A stretch of 64,000 nucleotides of DNA. It comes from Rhizobium sp. Leaf453 (GTDB lineage: Bacteria > Pseudomonadota > Alphaproteobacteria > Rhizobiales > Rhizobiaceae). Each line of letters opens with the position of its first letter. Position 1 is the stretch's first letter. Positions 9,122 to 19,100 of the stretch are shown in pieces. The translations under genes and the position numbers were made by a program. Below the pieces are notes generated by a model. It had not been told where the DNA came from and did no database searches. It saw nothing but the letters and a program-made list of their open reading frames with translations. The stretch is from assembly GCF_001425605.1 (NCBI RefSeq), contig NZ_LMRG01000023.1, forward strand, positions 350,291 to 414,290, given 5' to 3'.

Positions 9122-9514
9122 TTCTCGCTCTATGTAAAAAAGTCGCTAGTTGAAGCTGGTCTCAGGGGAGGACAGGCGCATGTCGAGCGAGTGGCCGATG
9201 TTTCTGCTATAGTCCGTGGCTGTGGTGACCCTCGTCGGCGCTTTGTTCATCCGCGGTCCTGATGACTGAAGGTTGCAGTCGTGCTTCCGGAATTCGTGGA
9301 AAGCAAAGTGCGGTTCCACTCTCGATCAATCGTCAGCATGGCTCAAGGCCTTGCTTGTTCCATCCGTGTTGGTCGACCCTTTCTGCTTGTTGTTCCCCTC
9401 GAAGTGATTAAAAGGGGCGCAATTACAATACAGCGCCTGTGCGAGTGCCTACCCAGCTTTCGCGCGGATTCCGGCGACCGTCTTTTGGATGCGACGCCGA
9501 AAGGACAGACTAAT
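9122..9514. other. Intergenic region without recognisable gene
   Basis: About 390 bases between the tRNA terminator and the exporter start. The exporter frame stays open upstream to 9281, but the 78 extra codons are not family-like. An AAAGGACAG ribosome site sits just before the chosen ATG. Nothing else was recognised in this stretch. Confidence 0.5.
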
Positions 9515-11236
9515 ATGCGTGATCTCGTCGGCCGTTTCTTTGCCTATTACCGGCCGCACCGGCGGTTGTTTCTCCTGGACTTCTCCTGCGCGGTAGCGTC
9601 CGGCCTACTGGAGCTCGGCTTTCCCATCGCAGTGAAACTGTTCATCGATGTCCTGCTGCCGACGGGGCAATGGGGATATGTTGCGCTCGCGTCTGCCGGA
9701 CTGATGGCGGTCTACGTCATCAATGGCGGACTGATGGCGATCGTCACCTATTGGGGGCATATGCTCGGTATCAACATCGAGACCGAGATGCGGCGCAAGG
9801 CGTTCGATCACCTGCAGAAGCTGTCTTTCGGCTATTTCGACAACCAGAAGACCGGCCATCTCGTGGCACGCCTGACGAAGGATCTGGAGGAGATCGGTGA
9901 AGTCGCCCATCACGGTCCCGAGGATGTGTTCATCGCCATCATGACGTTGATCGGCGCGTTCCTGCTGATGGCGTCGGTCAATCCGAAGCTGGCCCTGATC
10001 ACGGCGCTGGTCCTGCCGCTGACGGCCTGGCTGACGACGCTCTATGGAGGCCGGATGACGCGCAACTGGCAGGCGCTGTATAATCGTGTCGGCGATTTCA
10101 ACGCCCGGATCGAGGAAAATGTCGGCGGTATCCGCGTTGTCCAGGCCTTTGCCAATGAGGATCACGAGCGCGGACTGTTCGAAGCAGACAACCAGCGCTA
10201 TCGCAAGACCAAGCTCGATGCCTACCGGATCATGGCTGTGTCCACCACACTCAGCTATCTCTCGATGCGCCTCGTCCAGATGGTCGTTCTGGTCGCCGGC
10301 AGCTATTTCGTCCTGAATGGGGAACTGACCGCCGGTGGTTTCGTCAGCTTCCTGTTGCTGGTGGGCGTCTTCTTCCGTCCCGTCGACAAGATCAATTCGG
10401 TGATCGAAACCTACCCGAAGGGCATTGCTGGCTTCCGGCGCTACATCGACTTTCTCGACACACGCCCGGATATCGCCGATCGCCCCGGCGCCCGTGACGT
10501 CGCCATGCTGAACGGTGATATCCGCTATATTCAAGCCGGGTTTGCCTATCAGACGTCGAGGGCGATCCTGGACGAGCTCACGATCGACATCCGCGCTGGC
10601 GAAACCATTGCCTTCGTTGGCCCGTCCGGCGCCGGCAAGACGACGATCTGCGCGCTGCTGCCGCGCTTTTATGAGGTCACATCGGGATCCATCACCATCG
10701 ATGGCATCGATATCCGCGACATGAGCCTCCGGTCGCTCCGCAACCAGATTGGCATCGTCAGTCAGGACGTTTTCCTGTTTGCCGGCACATTCCGTGAAAA
10801 CATCGCGTACGGGCGACTGGATGCCACGGAAGCCGAGATTGTCGAGGCGGCGCGCAAGGCTCGGCTGGAGGGCGTGATCGCCGATCTGCCGCAGGGGTTG
10901 GACACGGTTGTTGGCGAGCGCGGCGTGAAGCTTTCGGGCGGGCAGAAGCAGCGGCTCGCCATCGCCCGCATCTTCCTGAAGAACCCGCCCATTCTTATTC
11001 TCGATGAAGCGACTTCGGCGCTCGACACGGAAACCGAGCGGGCCATCCAGCAATCCCTAACGGAACTGTCGCAGGGCCGAACGACGCTGGTGATTGCCCA
11101 CCGACTGGCGACTATCACGCAGGCGGATCGCATCCTCGTCGTCAACGAGGGCCGCATCGTCGAGGACGGAAGCCACGTCGAACTTCTGAAACGCGACGGT
11201 CTCTACCGACGACTGAGCCAATTGCAGGCGGGATAA
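9515..11236 (+). CDS. ABC exporter, fused permease/ATPase (MsbA-like)
   Basis: A 573-residue half-transporter: six hydrophobic segments in the first ~310 residues, then a complete ATPase with Walker A GPSGAGKTT, Q-loop IGIVSQDVFLF, signature KLSGGQKQRLAIARI, Walker B ILILDEATSALD and switch His in VIAHRLATI. Such proteins act as homodimers exporting lipids, drugs or peptides; the cargo here cannot be read. The ATG giving MRDLVGRFFAYY has a good AAAGGACAG site; the upstream in-frame extension is not family-like. No partner protein gene is next to it. Confidence 0.92.
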   Translation: MRDLVGRFFAYYRPHRRLFLLDFSCAVASGLLELGFPIAVKLFIDVLLPTGQWGYVALASAGLMAVYVINGGLMAIVTYWGHMLGINIETEMRRKAFDHLQKLSFGYFDNQKTGHLVARLTKDLEEIGEVAHHGPEDVFIAIMTLIGAFLLMASVNPKLALITALVLPLTAWLTTLYGGRMTRNWQALYNRVGDFNARIEENVGGIRVVQAFANEDHERGLFEADNQRYRKTKLDAYRIMAVSTTLSYLSMRLVQMVVLVAGSYFVLNGELTAGGFVSFLLLVGVFFRPVDKINSVIETYPKGIAGFRRYIDFLDTRPDIADRPGARDVAMLNGDIRYIQAGFAYQTSRAILDELTIDIRAGETIAFVGPSGAGKTTICALLPRFYEVTSGSITIDGIDIRDMSLRSLRNQIGIVSQDVFLFAGTFRENIAYGRLDATEAEIVEAARKARLEGVIADLPQGLDTVVGERGVKLSGGQKQRLAIARIFLKNPPILILDEATSALDTETERAIQQSLTELSQGRTTLVIAHRLATITQADRILVVNEGRIVEDGSHVELLKRDGLYRRLSQLQAG

Positions 11237-11322
11237 CCGATCTGCGGGCATGCAAGGAGCCACTAAAGGAACCTTGGGGGATGTGAGGCGTTTCAACCGC
11301 ATCGTTCAACAAGGAGACGAAC

Positions 11323-11922
11323 ATGCGGTGGATTTCAAAGTCATTTCTCGCGAGTGCACTGCTTCTCTCGGGAGCAGGTCTGGTGCAGGCGGAAATGATC
11401 GCCACGACGGCGACTGACCTTACGGTCTATTCAGGTCCGGGACAGGACTATCCGGCCGTTGGCGTCGCGACGCGCGGCAGCACCGGTGCACTCGATGGCT
11501 GCTTGGAAAGCGAAAGCTGGTGCCGTATCGACGTGAACGGCATGCGTGGCTGGGTCTTTGCCCAGGAACTGATGGTCGATTACAACGGCGCGCCGGTCGT
11601 CGTACAGGAACGTAGGAGCGAACTGTCGGTGCCGGTCGTCAGCTATGAACAGACCGGAAGTGTCGCCGCGGATCCGGCTCCGGGGGACGAACTGCTTGGC
11701 AAGGTCGGCGAGATCGCACCACCGCCGGAAGTGCTGACCTATATCGATCGCACGCCGATGAACACGGTTACCTATGATGGTGACGTTGTTGTCGGAGCAA
11801 CCTTGCCCGGCGACATGGTGCTCACGCAGGTTCCTGATTACCAATACAGCTATGTCCGCATCAACGACCGGCCGATGCTGGTCGATCCGCAGTCGCGCCG
11901 TATCGTTTACGTGTACGAATGA
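11323..11922 (+). CDS. Secreted SH3b-DUF1236 protein
   Basis: A 199-residue exported protein. The signal peptide spans about residues 1-23 (cut after VQA). An SH3b-like domain follows (VYSGPGQDYPAVGVATRG, with WCRIDVNGMRGWVFA), and the C-terminal ~55 residues match DUF1236 (YSYVRINDRPMLVDPQSRR). Bacterial SH3b domains often bind peptidoglycan, so an envelope role is likely; DUF1236 has no known function. It has a strong AAGGAG site. The strong hairpin just after the stop separates it from the next small gene. Confidence 0.82.
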   Translation: MRWISKSFLASALLLSGAGLVQAEMIATTATDLTVYSGPGQDYPAVGVATRGSTGALDGCLESESWCRIDVNGMRGWVFAQELMVDYNGAPVVVQERRSELSVPVVSYEQTGSVAADPAPGDELLGKVGEIAPPPEVLTYIDRTPMNTVTYDGDVVVGATLPGDMVLTQVPDYQYSYVRINDRPMLVDPQSRRIVYVYE

Positions 11923-11931
11923 GTTGCTGAT

Positions 11932-11958
11932 GCCGGGCGGTCATCTCGACCGCCCGGC
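11932..11958 (+). terminator. Strong hairpin after the SH3b-DUF1236 gene
   Basis: An 11-bp perfect GC-rich stem (GCCGGGCGGTC/GACCGCCCGGC) with a 5-base loop begins ten bases after the stop codon. No clear T run follows, so it may be a terminator with a weak tail or an mRNA 3'-end stabiliser. Confidence 0.45.
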
Positions 11959-11994
11959 TTCGCTCAATGTCGCCGATCCGCACGGAGATGATTG

Positions 11995-12159
11995 ATGAAC
12001 GCTCGCACGCTGATGATGGGTGTATTTGGTCTCGTGATCGGCGCGATTTTGAGCATTCTCGTCGTGCAGTATTTCGATCCCGACGACAGCGCAAAAAGTA
12101 CGACGCGACCCGATCCGCTTGTGGTTTCTCCAGAAAAAGCCGCTGAAGAAACGCGGTGA
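11995..12159 (+). CDS. Small single-span membrane protein (54 aa)
   Basis: A short frame with a GGAG ribosome site seven bases before the ATG. The product begins MNARTLMMGVFGLVIGAILS and carries one strongly hydrophobic helix at residues 5-26, followed by a polar tail rich in Asp, Ser, Pro and Lys. No family is recognised. It sits just downstream of the SH3b protein and its hairpin. Confidence 0.6.
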   Translation: MNARTLMMGVFGLVIGAILSILVVQYFDPDDSAKSTTRPDPLVVSPEKAAEETR

Positions 12160-12167
12160 CGACCCTG

Positions 12168-12395
12168 TCAGGCGCTGATGGCCAAGTCTGTCCGAAGGGC
12201 TGCCTCGCATGCCCGTGTCAAGGTTTCGGGATCGCGCTGCCCGCCTTGATAGAGCCGGACAATGAGGTTGGCGCAAACTTCCATGTCGGCATCCGACCGG
12301 GTTTTCTGATGTTTTTCGCAGAACTGGTCGAACACCATTCGCAGCGTATCGATGTCCTCGGCGCACAAGGCGTCCATGTAGGGGCTGAGAGTCAT
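12168..12395 (-). CDS. Hypothetical 75-aa protein
   Basis: A small soluble protein starting MTLSPYMDALCAEDIDTLRM with a helical, charged composition and three cysteines. GGAGG lies ten bases before the ATG. It converges on the 54-residue membrane protein gene with an 8-base gap. I do not recognise a family; similar short proteins are common as unnamed genes in rhizobia. The frame extends a further 22 codons upstream, but that part is proline/glycine-rich and unlikely to be coding. Confidence 0.6.
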   Translation of the reverse strand: MTLSPYMDALCAEDIDTLRMVFDQFCEKHQKTRSDADMEVCANLIVRLYQGGQRDPETLTRACEAALRTDLAISA

Positions 12396-12591
12396 GGTAA
12401 TCCATCCTCCAGTTGGCGGAAGCGGTCCGCTTCCTGCGGCATGGGACGTCACGCCAGCCACGATGATCGCAGTCTACCCCGTTTTGAAATTGCCGCTATT
12501 CACTAAGACATGATCGGTCTGCAGCGGAAAAGTTTTTTTGCAGGCAACTTTTTGCCTTCTGACGCTTTTTCGGGTGACACGGGAAAATGTC

Positions 12592-12837
12592 ATGGCGCCA
12601 TTTTATTTCAAGGTAATCGATAATGACGGCACAAATCCGGCAGACGAGGCTTTTGATTTTCCGAACCTGATCGACGCTATCCATCAGGCAAAGGTCGTCC
12701 TGGCGGAAATGGCACTGGATGGCTTGCCGCAGGATCCGATCAAGGCACTGGAAATCGAAGTGCAGAACGGTGATCACCGACCGGTCGCCCGGCTGCAACT
12801 CGAGCTGAAAATCCAGTTTCCGGCTGGCACGGCTTGA
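12592..12837 (+). CDS. DUF6894 family protein
   Basis: An 81-residue protein with the pattern of the DUF6894 family: N-terminal FYFKVIDNDG followed by an acidic stretch (PADEAFDFPNLIDA) and a helix with ALDGLPQDP. Members are short cytoplasmic proteins common in rhizobia and bradyrhizobia; no function is known. The ATG giving MAPFYFKV was chosen on family alignment; the ribosome site (GGGAAAA) is modest. It converges on the acyltransferase gene. Confidence 0.7.
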   Translation: MAPFYFKVIDNDGTNPADEAFDFPNLIDAIHQAKVVLAEMALDGLPQDPIKALEIEVQNGDHRPVARLQLELKIQFPAGTA

Positions 12838-12872
12838 GGCGTGCGTGGCACTGAATTGGTCGCCGGTGATGT

Positions 12873-14906
12873 TCAGTCGACCTGTCGCATTTCTATGGTC
12901 TTGACGGCATCCAGAATGGCCGGTAAAATGAGAGCGACTCCAGCATCCGACGGATGGTCATCATCGAAGTAAAAAACCTTTTCGGCGCTCAGGCTGTTGA
13001 TGCAGCGATCCTTGAGGAATGAATTGCAGAACCCATCGGCAGGCCGCACGCGGTAAAGATTGGGATGCTCGATCGTGTCGAAGGCATCGATGACCGCCTT
13101 GTTCCGCAGCAGGTATCGATCGTAGCTGGTGCTCAACTCCAGTGAATGGGAGCCCGACATCGCTGTCTTTGCCAGCCGCTCGGGGACATTCCAGCCAGCC
13201 TCAGGAATGGGATAGACCAGCACCACATTGCGACCCGCGTCGAGATGCTTGCGGATGTCGCGCACATATTGCTGGAGAACGCGCGTCTTTCGCGCAGGGT
13301 CGTCCTGACCGGCATCTTCGTCGATATGATCGAGCAGATCCACATAGGTCGGCTTCAGCCGCTCGACCCCGCCTTCGCCATTGTCGAACGGTGAGCCGTC
13401 AACATAAAGGCTCCAACGGCTCGCCATGATCACGGTCTTCATCTCGCTCGTCCGGATGTAGTCCTCGATGCCCGTGAAGAAGGGATTGCAGCGCAGCCGG
13501 TATTTCGGATTGGAGACATAGAAGCCGGAGAAGCCGACGCAAGCGGAGTGCGCCATCACGTAAAGGTCGAGGCCGTTGGTCTCGAACATGCGCATGACTT
13601 CGCCGGCAATGGCGCCTGCATGGGAATCGCCGATGAGGATCGTTTTGCTGTCGGTGGAGTGCGGCGTCAGGCAGTCTCGCACCGGATGCGGCAGGTTCGC
13701 TTCTCCCTTGTCGAACAGACAGGATTCCATGACCGGATCGTGATGTTCTTCGCCGGACAGAGCCGCGCGGGCCTCCGGCGGCAAGCGGAATTCCAGCCCA
13801 CTGTCCAAGGTGCCGACGAAGCCAACACCGATCAGGGCCGCGAGCCCCATCGCGCTGCCGGTGAAAATACCGGCGGTGGTGGGGAGAAGCTGAATTTTTC
13901 CGCCCTTGCGGAACGGCGTTTCGACGACGCGCCAGGACAGGTAGGCAAGTGCCACCGATACAAGGGCAAGAATGCCCATGGTCAGCAGCGAGGGTTCGTT
14001 AAGGCTTCGGATGCGGGCAAAGGCGAAAACCGGCTGGTGCCAGAGATAGAGGCTGTAGCTGATCAGTCCGATCCCGACCATCGGCGGTGCCGACAGAAAG
14101 CGCGCCGTCAACGTTCCGTCGGGCCCGAACAGGATGATGAGGACAGCGCCGAGCACCGGAACCAAGGCGTAGAGAGATGGAAAAGGTGTTGCGTCGTCAT
14201 AGGCAAAAATCGCGATGACGATGATCACCAGACCCGTGAACGAGAGGATGTTGCTTCTGTAGCTTTTCCCCGAGCTGAGCAGGAAAGCGCAGAGCGAGCC
14301 CACCAGCAACTCCCATGCTCGCGTCGTCGGCAGATAGAAGTTCGCGGTTGCGAAAGCCTCGGAGCCATACTGCGCCAAAGCCAGGCTGGCGAGGCTGATG
14401 ACTGCGATCGTGCTGATCAGAACCTTTTTGCCGAAACGCCAAAGAATCATCACCAGGAGCGGAAACAGAAGATAAAACTGTTCCTCGACCGCGAGGCTCC
14501 AGGTGTGCAGTAGCGGCTGCTCCTCGGATGCTGCCGCGAAATAGCCGCCGCTTTGCTGCCAGAAGAAGACGTTGGAGACGAACAGGCAGACGGCGATGAT
14601 ACTGCGTCCGAAGCTTGCCATCTGCTCCGGCAGCATCCACGCCCAAGCGAAGGGCAGGCAGCAGGCCATAACCACCAACAGGACGGGCAGAATGCGCCGT
14701 GCCCGGCGTTCGTAGAATTTCAGGATCGAAAAGCTACCGTTGCTGTTTTCGGAGATAATGATCGAGGTGATCAGATAGCCGCTGATGACGAAGAAGATAT
14801 CGACGCCGATGAAACCACCGCTGAAGAGCGGATACCCGGCGTGAAACAGGATCACCGGAATGACGGCCACGGACCGGAGGCCGTCAATTTCACGCCTGTA
14901 ATTCAT
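12873..14906 (-). CDS. OafA-type acyltransferase fused to SGNH hydrolase-like domain
   Basis: A 677-residue membrane protein. The N-terminal ~370 residues form an acyltransferase-3 domain with about ten membrane spans, beginning MNYRREIDGLRSVAVIPV with the catalytic-type His in ILFHAGYPLFSGG. The C-terminal ~300 residues form a periplasmic SGNH-type domain with ILIGDSHAGAI (nucleophile Ser) and DDDHPSDAG (Asp/His). Such fusions (OafA/OatA type) add acetyl or other acyl groups to O-antigen, peptidoglycan or exopolysaccharide. No polysaccharide genes lie next to it, so the acceptor is unknown. It is monocistronic, between the DUF6894 gene and the end of the sulfate operon. Confidence 0.9.
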   Translation of the reverse strand: MNYRREIDGLRSVAVIPVILFHAGYPLFSGGFIGVDIFFVISGYLITSIIISENSNGSFSILKFYERRARRILPVLLVVMACCLPFAWAWMLPEQMASFGRSIIAVCLFVSNVFFWQQSGGYFAAASEEQPLLHTWSLAVEEQFYLLFPLLVMILWRFGKKVLISTIAVISLASLALAQYGSEAFATANFYLPTTRAWELLVGSLCAFLLSSGKSYRSNILSFTGLVIIVIAIFAYDDATPFPSLYALVPVLGAVLIILFGPDGTLTARFLSAPPMVGIGLISYSLYLWHQPVFAFARIRSLNEPSLLTMGILALVSVALAYLSWRVVETPFRKGGKIQLLPTTAGIFTGSAMGLAALIGVGFVGTLDSGLEFRLPPEARAALSGEEHHDPVMESCLFDKGEANLPHPVRDCLTPHSTDSKTILIGDSHAGAIAGEVMRMFETNGLDLYVMAHSACVGFSGFYVSNPKYRLRCNPFFTGIEDYIRTSEMKTVIMASRWSLYVDGSPFDNGEGGVERLKPTYVDLLDHIDEDAGQDDPARKTRVLQQYVRDIRKHLDAGRNVVLVYPIPEAGWNVPERLAKTAMSGSHSLELSTSYDRYLLRNKAVIDAFDTIEHPNLYRVRPADGFCNSFLKDRCINSLSAEKVFYFDDDHPSDAGVALILPAILDAVKTIEMRQVD

Positions 14907-15056
14907 GCCTGTCCTGTTCGGATCGAAAGGCCTTCGATATCCGAACAGGGTGCAACGGGATACGGCCGCAGATCAAGCCGGGATTTCGGACAAATCCCTA
15001 AACAATCGTGTTATTTGATCGCGCGTGATCAGTGGGTGCCACCGTGAAAGGACGGG

Positions 15057-15085
15057 CGTACGGCCGCCTGCTCTGCGGCCGTACG
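15057..15085 (-). terminator. Probable terminator of the sulfate operon
   Basis: A perfect 11-bp stem (CGTACGGCCGC/GCGGCCGTACG) with a 7-base loop begins six bases after the cysA stop on the minus strand. The tail (CCCGTCCTTTC) is only moderately T-rich. Confidence 0.55.
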
Positions 15086-15090
15086 GGTTG

Positions 15091-16131
15091 TTACGCGGTT
15101 TCCCGGAACAGTTTCCAGCGTGTGGGACGGAAGGACAGGCGGGAGTGGTCGGACGTCACCTTTTCCGGCGGCAGTTCGATTTCTACCTTGCTCTTCGCAG
15201 CGCTGACATCAAGTTCGACATGGCGGGTGCCTGCGACACGGCGTGTCACCGTAACGGTGCCGGAAATCCCGCTGGCGCCATCCAAGAGCTCGATGTCGTG
15301 CGGGCGGAAATAGAGCTGGGCGGGGCCGTCCTTTTCCCCTTGGGCGCTGACGCCGATCGGCTGGCCGTCGAGAACGAGCTGGCCGTTTTCCACCTTGACC
15401 GGCAGGATGTTGGACTGGCCGATGAAACCGAAGACAAAGGGCGAATTCGGGGTGTCGTAGATTTCATCGGGCGTGCCGATCTGCTCGATCTTGCCCTTGC
15501 TCATGACGACCACGCGGTCGGCCAGTTCCAGCGCCTCGTCCTGGTCATGCGTGACGAAGACAGTGGTATGGCCGGTCCGGTCATGAATTTCGCGCAGCCA
15601 GCGGCGAAGTTCCTTGCGCACCTGCGCATCCAGCGCGCCGAAGGGCTCGTCGAGCAGCAGGACGTTGGGTTCGACCGCCATGGCGCGGGCGAGCGCGACG
15701 CGCTGGCGCTGGCCACCGGACAGTTGCGCCGGATAGCGCTTTTCCAGCCCGGTCAACTGGACGAGATCGAGTAGCTCCAGCGCGCGCTTGCGGATTTCAG
15801 CTTTGGCCGGCCGGCGGCTGGCGGGACGGATCGTCAGGCCGAAGGAAACATTGTCGAGCACGGTCATGTGGCGAAAGAGGGCATAGTGCTGGAACACAAA
15901 GCCGATATTGCGCTGCTGCACGGTCTTCCGGGAGGCATCCTCGTTGCCGAAATAGACGGTGCCATCGGTCGGGCTTTCGAGGCCGGCGATCAGGCGCAGG
16001 AGGGTGGTCTTGCCGGAGCCGGACGGACCAAGAAGCGCAATCAGTTCGCCCGAACGAATATCGAGAGAAACGTCGTTCAGCGCCGGAAAGCGGCTGAATT
16101 CCTTGCGTATGTTTTGAACGCGAACTTCCAT
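15091..16131 (-). CDS. cysA: Sulfate/thiosulfate import ATP-binding protein CysA
   Basis: A 346-residue ATPase that energises the CysT/CysW permease. It carries Walker A GPSGSGKTT, signature LSGGQRQRVALARAM, Walker B LLLDEPFGALD, switch His VFVTHDQDEA, and a C-terminal TOBE-type region containing QLYFRPHDIELL, typical of CysA. It is the last gene of the four-gene operon, 14 bases after cysW. The start follows the family (MEVRVQNIRKEFSRFPAL). Confidence 0.95.
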   Translation of the reverse strand: MEVRVQNIRKEFSRFPALNDVSLDIRSGELIALLGPSGSGKTTLLRLIAGLESPTDGTVYFGNEDASRKTVQQRNIGFVFQHYALFRHMTVLDNVSFGLTIRPASRRPAKAEIRKRALELLDLVQLTGLEKRYPAQLSGGQRQRVALARAMAVEPNVLLLDEPFGALDAQVRKELRRWLREIHDRTGHTTVFVTHDQDEALELADRVVVMSKGKIEQIGTPDEIYDTPNSPFVFGFIGQSNILPVKVENGQLVLDGQPIGVSAQGEKDGPAQLYFRPHDIELLDGASGISGTVTVTRRVAGTRHVELDVSAAKSKVEIELPPEKVTSDHSRLSFRPTRWKLFRETA

Positions 16132-16145
16132 ATAAACTTGACCTT

Positions 16146-17030
16146 TCAGTGCCTGCGGCTGGCGGCGATCTGTTCGCTGTACTTCATTTCAAGCACCGAT
16201 TTCAGAACGAGCGTAACAAGGGCCAACAGGGCGAGCAGCGTTGCAACCGCGAAGGCGGCAACGAAATTGTATTCGTTGTAGAGGATTTCCACCTGCAGCG
16301 GCATGGTGTTCGTCAGGCCGCGAATATGGCCGGAGACGACCGAGACCGCACCGAACTCGCCCATGGCACGGGCGTTGCAGAGAAGAACGCCGTAGAGCAA
16401 TCCCCATTTGATGTTCGGCAGGGTGACATACCAGAAGGTCTGCCAGCCGCTTGCGCCGAGTGACAGGGCTGCCTCTTCGTCGCTGGTGCCCTGTTCCTGC
16501 ATCAGCGGGATCAGTTCGCGGGCAACGAAGGGGAAGGTGACGAACACGGTTGCGAGCACGATGCCGGGAACGGCAAACAGGATCTGAATGCCGTGGCTTT
16601 GCAGCCAAGGGCCGAGCAGACTGTGCGAACCGAACAGCAGAACGAAGACGAGACCCGAAATGACCGGGGAAACCGAGAAGGGCAGGTCGATCAGCGTTGT
16701 GAGAAACGCCTTGCCCTTGAATTCGAACTTGGCGATCGCCCAGGCCGCAGCAATGCCGAAAACCAGATTGAGCGGGACCGCGATGACCGCGACGAGCAGG
16801 GTCAGTTTGATTGCCGCAAAGGTTTCCGGGTCGGCCAGAACGGTGGCGAACTCTCCAGGGCCATTGCGCATGGCTTCTGTGAAGACTGCCGCCAGCGGCA
16901 GGACCAGGAAAAGCGCGACAAAACAGAGCGCGACGCCGATCAAGCCATAACGGGCCAGACGGCTTTCGGATGTGGCGATGCGGACAGTTTCCGTGTTGCC
17001 GGTTCGCGATGAAATGGCATCATGCGCCAT
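16146..17030 (-). CDS. cysW: Sulfate ABC transporter permease CysW
   Basis: A 294-residue inner-membrane permease with six hydrophobic segments and an EAA-type loop ([21 protein letters not shown]) that contacts CysA. CysW-typical features include [19 protein letters not shown]. Its ATG overlaps the end of cysT by 11 bases, so translation is probably coupled. CysT and CysW form the heterodimeric sulfate channel. Confidence 0.95.
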   Translation of the reverse strand: MAHDAISSRTGNTETVRIATSESRLARYGLIGVALCFVALFLVLPLAAVFTEAMRNGPGEFATVLADPETFAAIKLTLLVAVIAVPLNLVFGIAAAWAIAKFEFKGKAFLTTLIDLPFSVSPVISGLVFVLLFGSHSLLGPWLQSHGIQILFAVPGIVLATVFVTFPFVARELIPLMQEQGTSDEEAALSLGASGWQTFWYVTLPNIKWGLLYGVLLCNARAMGEFGAVSVVSGHIRGLTNTMPLQVEILYNEYNFVAAFAVATLLALLALVTLVLKSVLEMKYSEQIAASRRH

Positions 17031-17877
17031 AACCGTACCTCCGTCTGCTCCAGGCCTGTATCGTGTTGATGATCAACAGCATGGCGAAGGAAATGATCAG
17101 CATGACAGCCGCAATGGCGGTCGCTGCGGGGTAGTTGAATTCTTCCAGCCGGATGACGATCAGAAGCGGTGCGATTTCCGAGACGTAAGGCAGATTGCCG
17201 GCGATGAAGATGACGGAGCCATATTCGCCGACGCCTCGGGCGAAGGCGAGCGCGAAACCAGTGAGGACAGCAGGTGCAAGCCCCGGCAGAAGAACCCGCC
17301 TGATCGTCTGGAAACGATTGGCGCCAAGTGTAGCGGCGGCTTCCTCCACTTCCTTGTCGATCTCTTCCATGATCGGCTGCACCGTCCGGACAACGAAAGG
17401 CAGGCCGACGAAGACCAGCGCGAAAACGATGCCGATCGGCGTGAAGGCGATCTTGATGCCGAAGGGTGTAAGCAGGCTGCCGATCCAGCCGTTCGGAGCA
17501 TAGAGTGCGGTGAGCGCGATGCCGGCGACAGCGGTCGGCAGTGCGAAAGGCAGGTCGACCATGGCGTCAATGATCCGCTTGCCGGGAAAGCGGTAGCGAA
17601 CCAGGACCCAGGCGAGAATCACCCCGAAGATCACGTTGACGAGGGCGGCGAGGAAGGCGGTGCCGAAGCTGATGCGTAGCGCATTGACGGTTCTGGTGTC
17701 GGTAGCCAGCGTCCAGAATGTGCTCCACCCCAAGGCGCTGGAGCGCCAGGCAAGGCCGGAAAGAGGGATGAGAATGATGAGTATGAGCCATGACAAAGTA
17801 ACGCCGAGCGCCAATCCGAATCCCGGAATGACGCTCGGCTGTCTGAATTGCCACAGCGAAGCTGTGCGTGCGGTCAT
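17020..17877 (-). CDS. cysT: Sulfate ABC transporter permease CysT
   Basis: A 285-residue permease (CysT/CysU) with about six spans, the conserved [19 protein letters not shown] region, an EAA loop ([21 protein letters not shown]) and [19 protein letters not shown] chose the ATG giving [11 protein letters not shown] with AAGAGAC upstream; the longer open frame would run back over the sbp stop codon. It starts eight bases after sbp ends, inside the operon. Confidence 0.94.
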   Translation of the reverse strand: MTARTASLWQFRQPSVIPGFGLALGVTLSWLILIILIPLSGLAWRSSALGWSTFWTLATDTRTVNALRISFGTAFLAALVNVIFGVILAWVLVRYRFPGKRIIDAMVDLPFALPTAVAGIALTALYAPNGWIGSLLTPFGIKIAFTPIGIVFALVFVGLPFVVRTVQPIMEEIDKEVEEAAATLGANRFQTIRRVLLPGLAPAVLTGFALAFARGVGEYGSVIFIAGNLPYVSEIAPLLIVIRLEEFNYPAATAIAAVMLIISFAMLLIINTIQAWSRRRYGYGA

Positions 17878-17885
17878 TAAGTCTC

Positions 17886-18911
17886 TTATTGCCCCGGCTT
17901 GTAGATCTGGTCGAAGAGCCCACCGTCTCCGAAATATTTCGGCTGAGCTTCCTTCCATCCGCCGAATTCGTCAATAGTCGACAGCTTCACGTCGGCAAAA
18001 CGCTTGATGTCTTCCGGGTCGGCGACCTCAGGCTTGAAGGGGCGATAGTAGTGCTTGGCGGCGATTTTCTGGCCGACATCCGAGTACAGGTACTGGAGAT
18101 AGGCTTCAGCCACCTTGCGGGTGCCCTTCGCGTCGACATTGCCGTCAACGAGAGCAACCGGCGGTTCAGCCTTGATCGAGATCGAGGGTGTGACGATCTC
18201 GAACTGATCCGGGCCGAGTTCTTCCAGCGACAGATAGGCTTCGTTTTCCCAGGCGAGCAGAACGTCGCCGAGGCCACGCTGCACGAACGTCGTCGTCGAG
18301 CCACGTGCGCCAGTATCGAGAACCGGGACATGCTTGAAGAGCTGCGTCACATATTCCTGTGCCTTGGCATCATCACCGTTGTTGGCCGCGCGTGCCCACG
18401 CCCAGGCTGCGAGGAAGTTCCAGCGCGCGCCGCCCGAGGTCTTCGGGTTGGGCGTGATCACCTGGATATCGTCCTTGACCAGATCGCCCCAGTCCTTGAT
18501 GCCCTTCGGATTGCCCTTGCGCACAAGGAATACGATCGTCGAGGTGTAGGGCGCACTGTTGTTTTCGAATTTCGTTTTCCAGTCAGCCGGAATCTTTCCG
18601 GTTTCCTTGGCGATGGCGTCGATATCGGCTTCGAGCGCCAGCGTGACCACATCGGCTTCGAGCCCGTCGATGACGGCGCGTGCCTGCTTGCCGGATCCCC
18701 CATGCGACGCCTGGATCGTCACTGTCTCGCCCGTATCCGCCTTCCACTTTTCAGCGAAGGCCGCGTTGAAATCCTTGTAGAGTTCGCGCGTCGGGTCATA
18801 GGAGACATTGAGCAGCGTCGTATCTGCAAACGCGAAACCCAGGCCACCAACCTGGATACTCGTGGCGAGAAGCGCCACCGTAAAGAATTTCGTGAGTTGT
18901 TTCGCTCGCAT
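17886..18911 (-). CDS. sbp: Periplasmic sulfate-binding protein
   Basis: A 341-residue binding protein that delivers sulfate (or thiosulfate) to CysT/CysW. It has a signal peptide (residues 1 to ~31, cut before [19 protein letters not shown]) and the family motif [35 protein letters not shown] in part (HGGSGKQA), and [17 protein letters not shown] [10 protein letters not shown]. The perfect GGAGGTAG ribosome site decides the ATG; upstream in-frame codons lack it. It is the first and probably most highly expressed gene of the operon. Confidence 0.95.
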   Translation of the reverse strand: MRAKQLTKFFTVALLATSIQVGGLGFAFADTTLLNVSYDPTRELYKDFNAAFAEKWKADTGETVTIQASHGGSGKQARAVIDGLEADVVTLALEADIDAIAKETGKIPADWKTKFENNSAPYTSTIVFLVRKGNPKGIKDWGDLVKDDIQVITPNPKTSGGARWNFLAAWAWARAANNGDDAKAQEYVTQLFKHVPVLDTGARGSTTTFVQRGLGDVLLAWENEAYLSLEELGPDQFEIVTPSISIKAEPPVALVDGNVDAKGTRKVAEAYLQYLYSDVGQKIAAKHYYRPFKPEVADPEDIKRFADVKLSTIDEFGGWKEAQPKYFGDGGLFDQIYKPGQ

Positions 18912-18955
18912 GTCTACCTCCGTTGTTAGCAGGCATACTCTATCCATTAGGTGGG

Positions 18956-18961
18956 ATATTA
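18956..18961 (-). promoter_or_regulatory. Possible -10 element of the sulfate operon
   Basis: On the minus strand a perfect TATAAT lies about 45 bases before the sbp start codon. No good -35 hexamer is seen 16-18 bases upstream, which would fit an activator-dependent promoter such as a CysB-type one. That regulator is an inference; no operator was identified. Confidence 0.35.
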
Positions 18962-19100
18962 TAACGCAGAACATTCCTTTTCGCCGCGCGGCCGGAGAAA
19001 GTCCTGCCCTCGACGGATGCCAATGCCGAAATCATTTGCCTCGCAGGAGTGATTGCAACAGGGATCGCTCATAAGCGGCCCGCTCCGGCGATGCGTGGCG

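Noticed and set aside
9281-9514. Longer N-terminus for the MsbA-like exporter
   Set aside because: The added 78 residues have no family similarity; the ATG at 9515 has a proper ribosome site and the normal exporter start.
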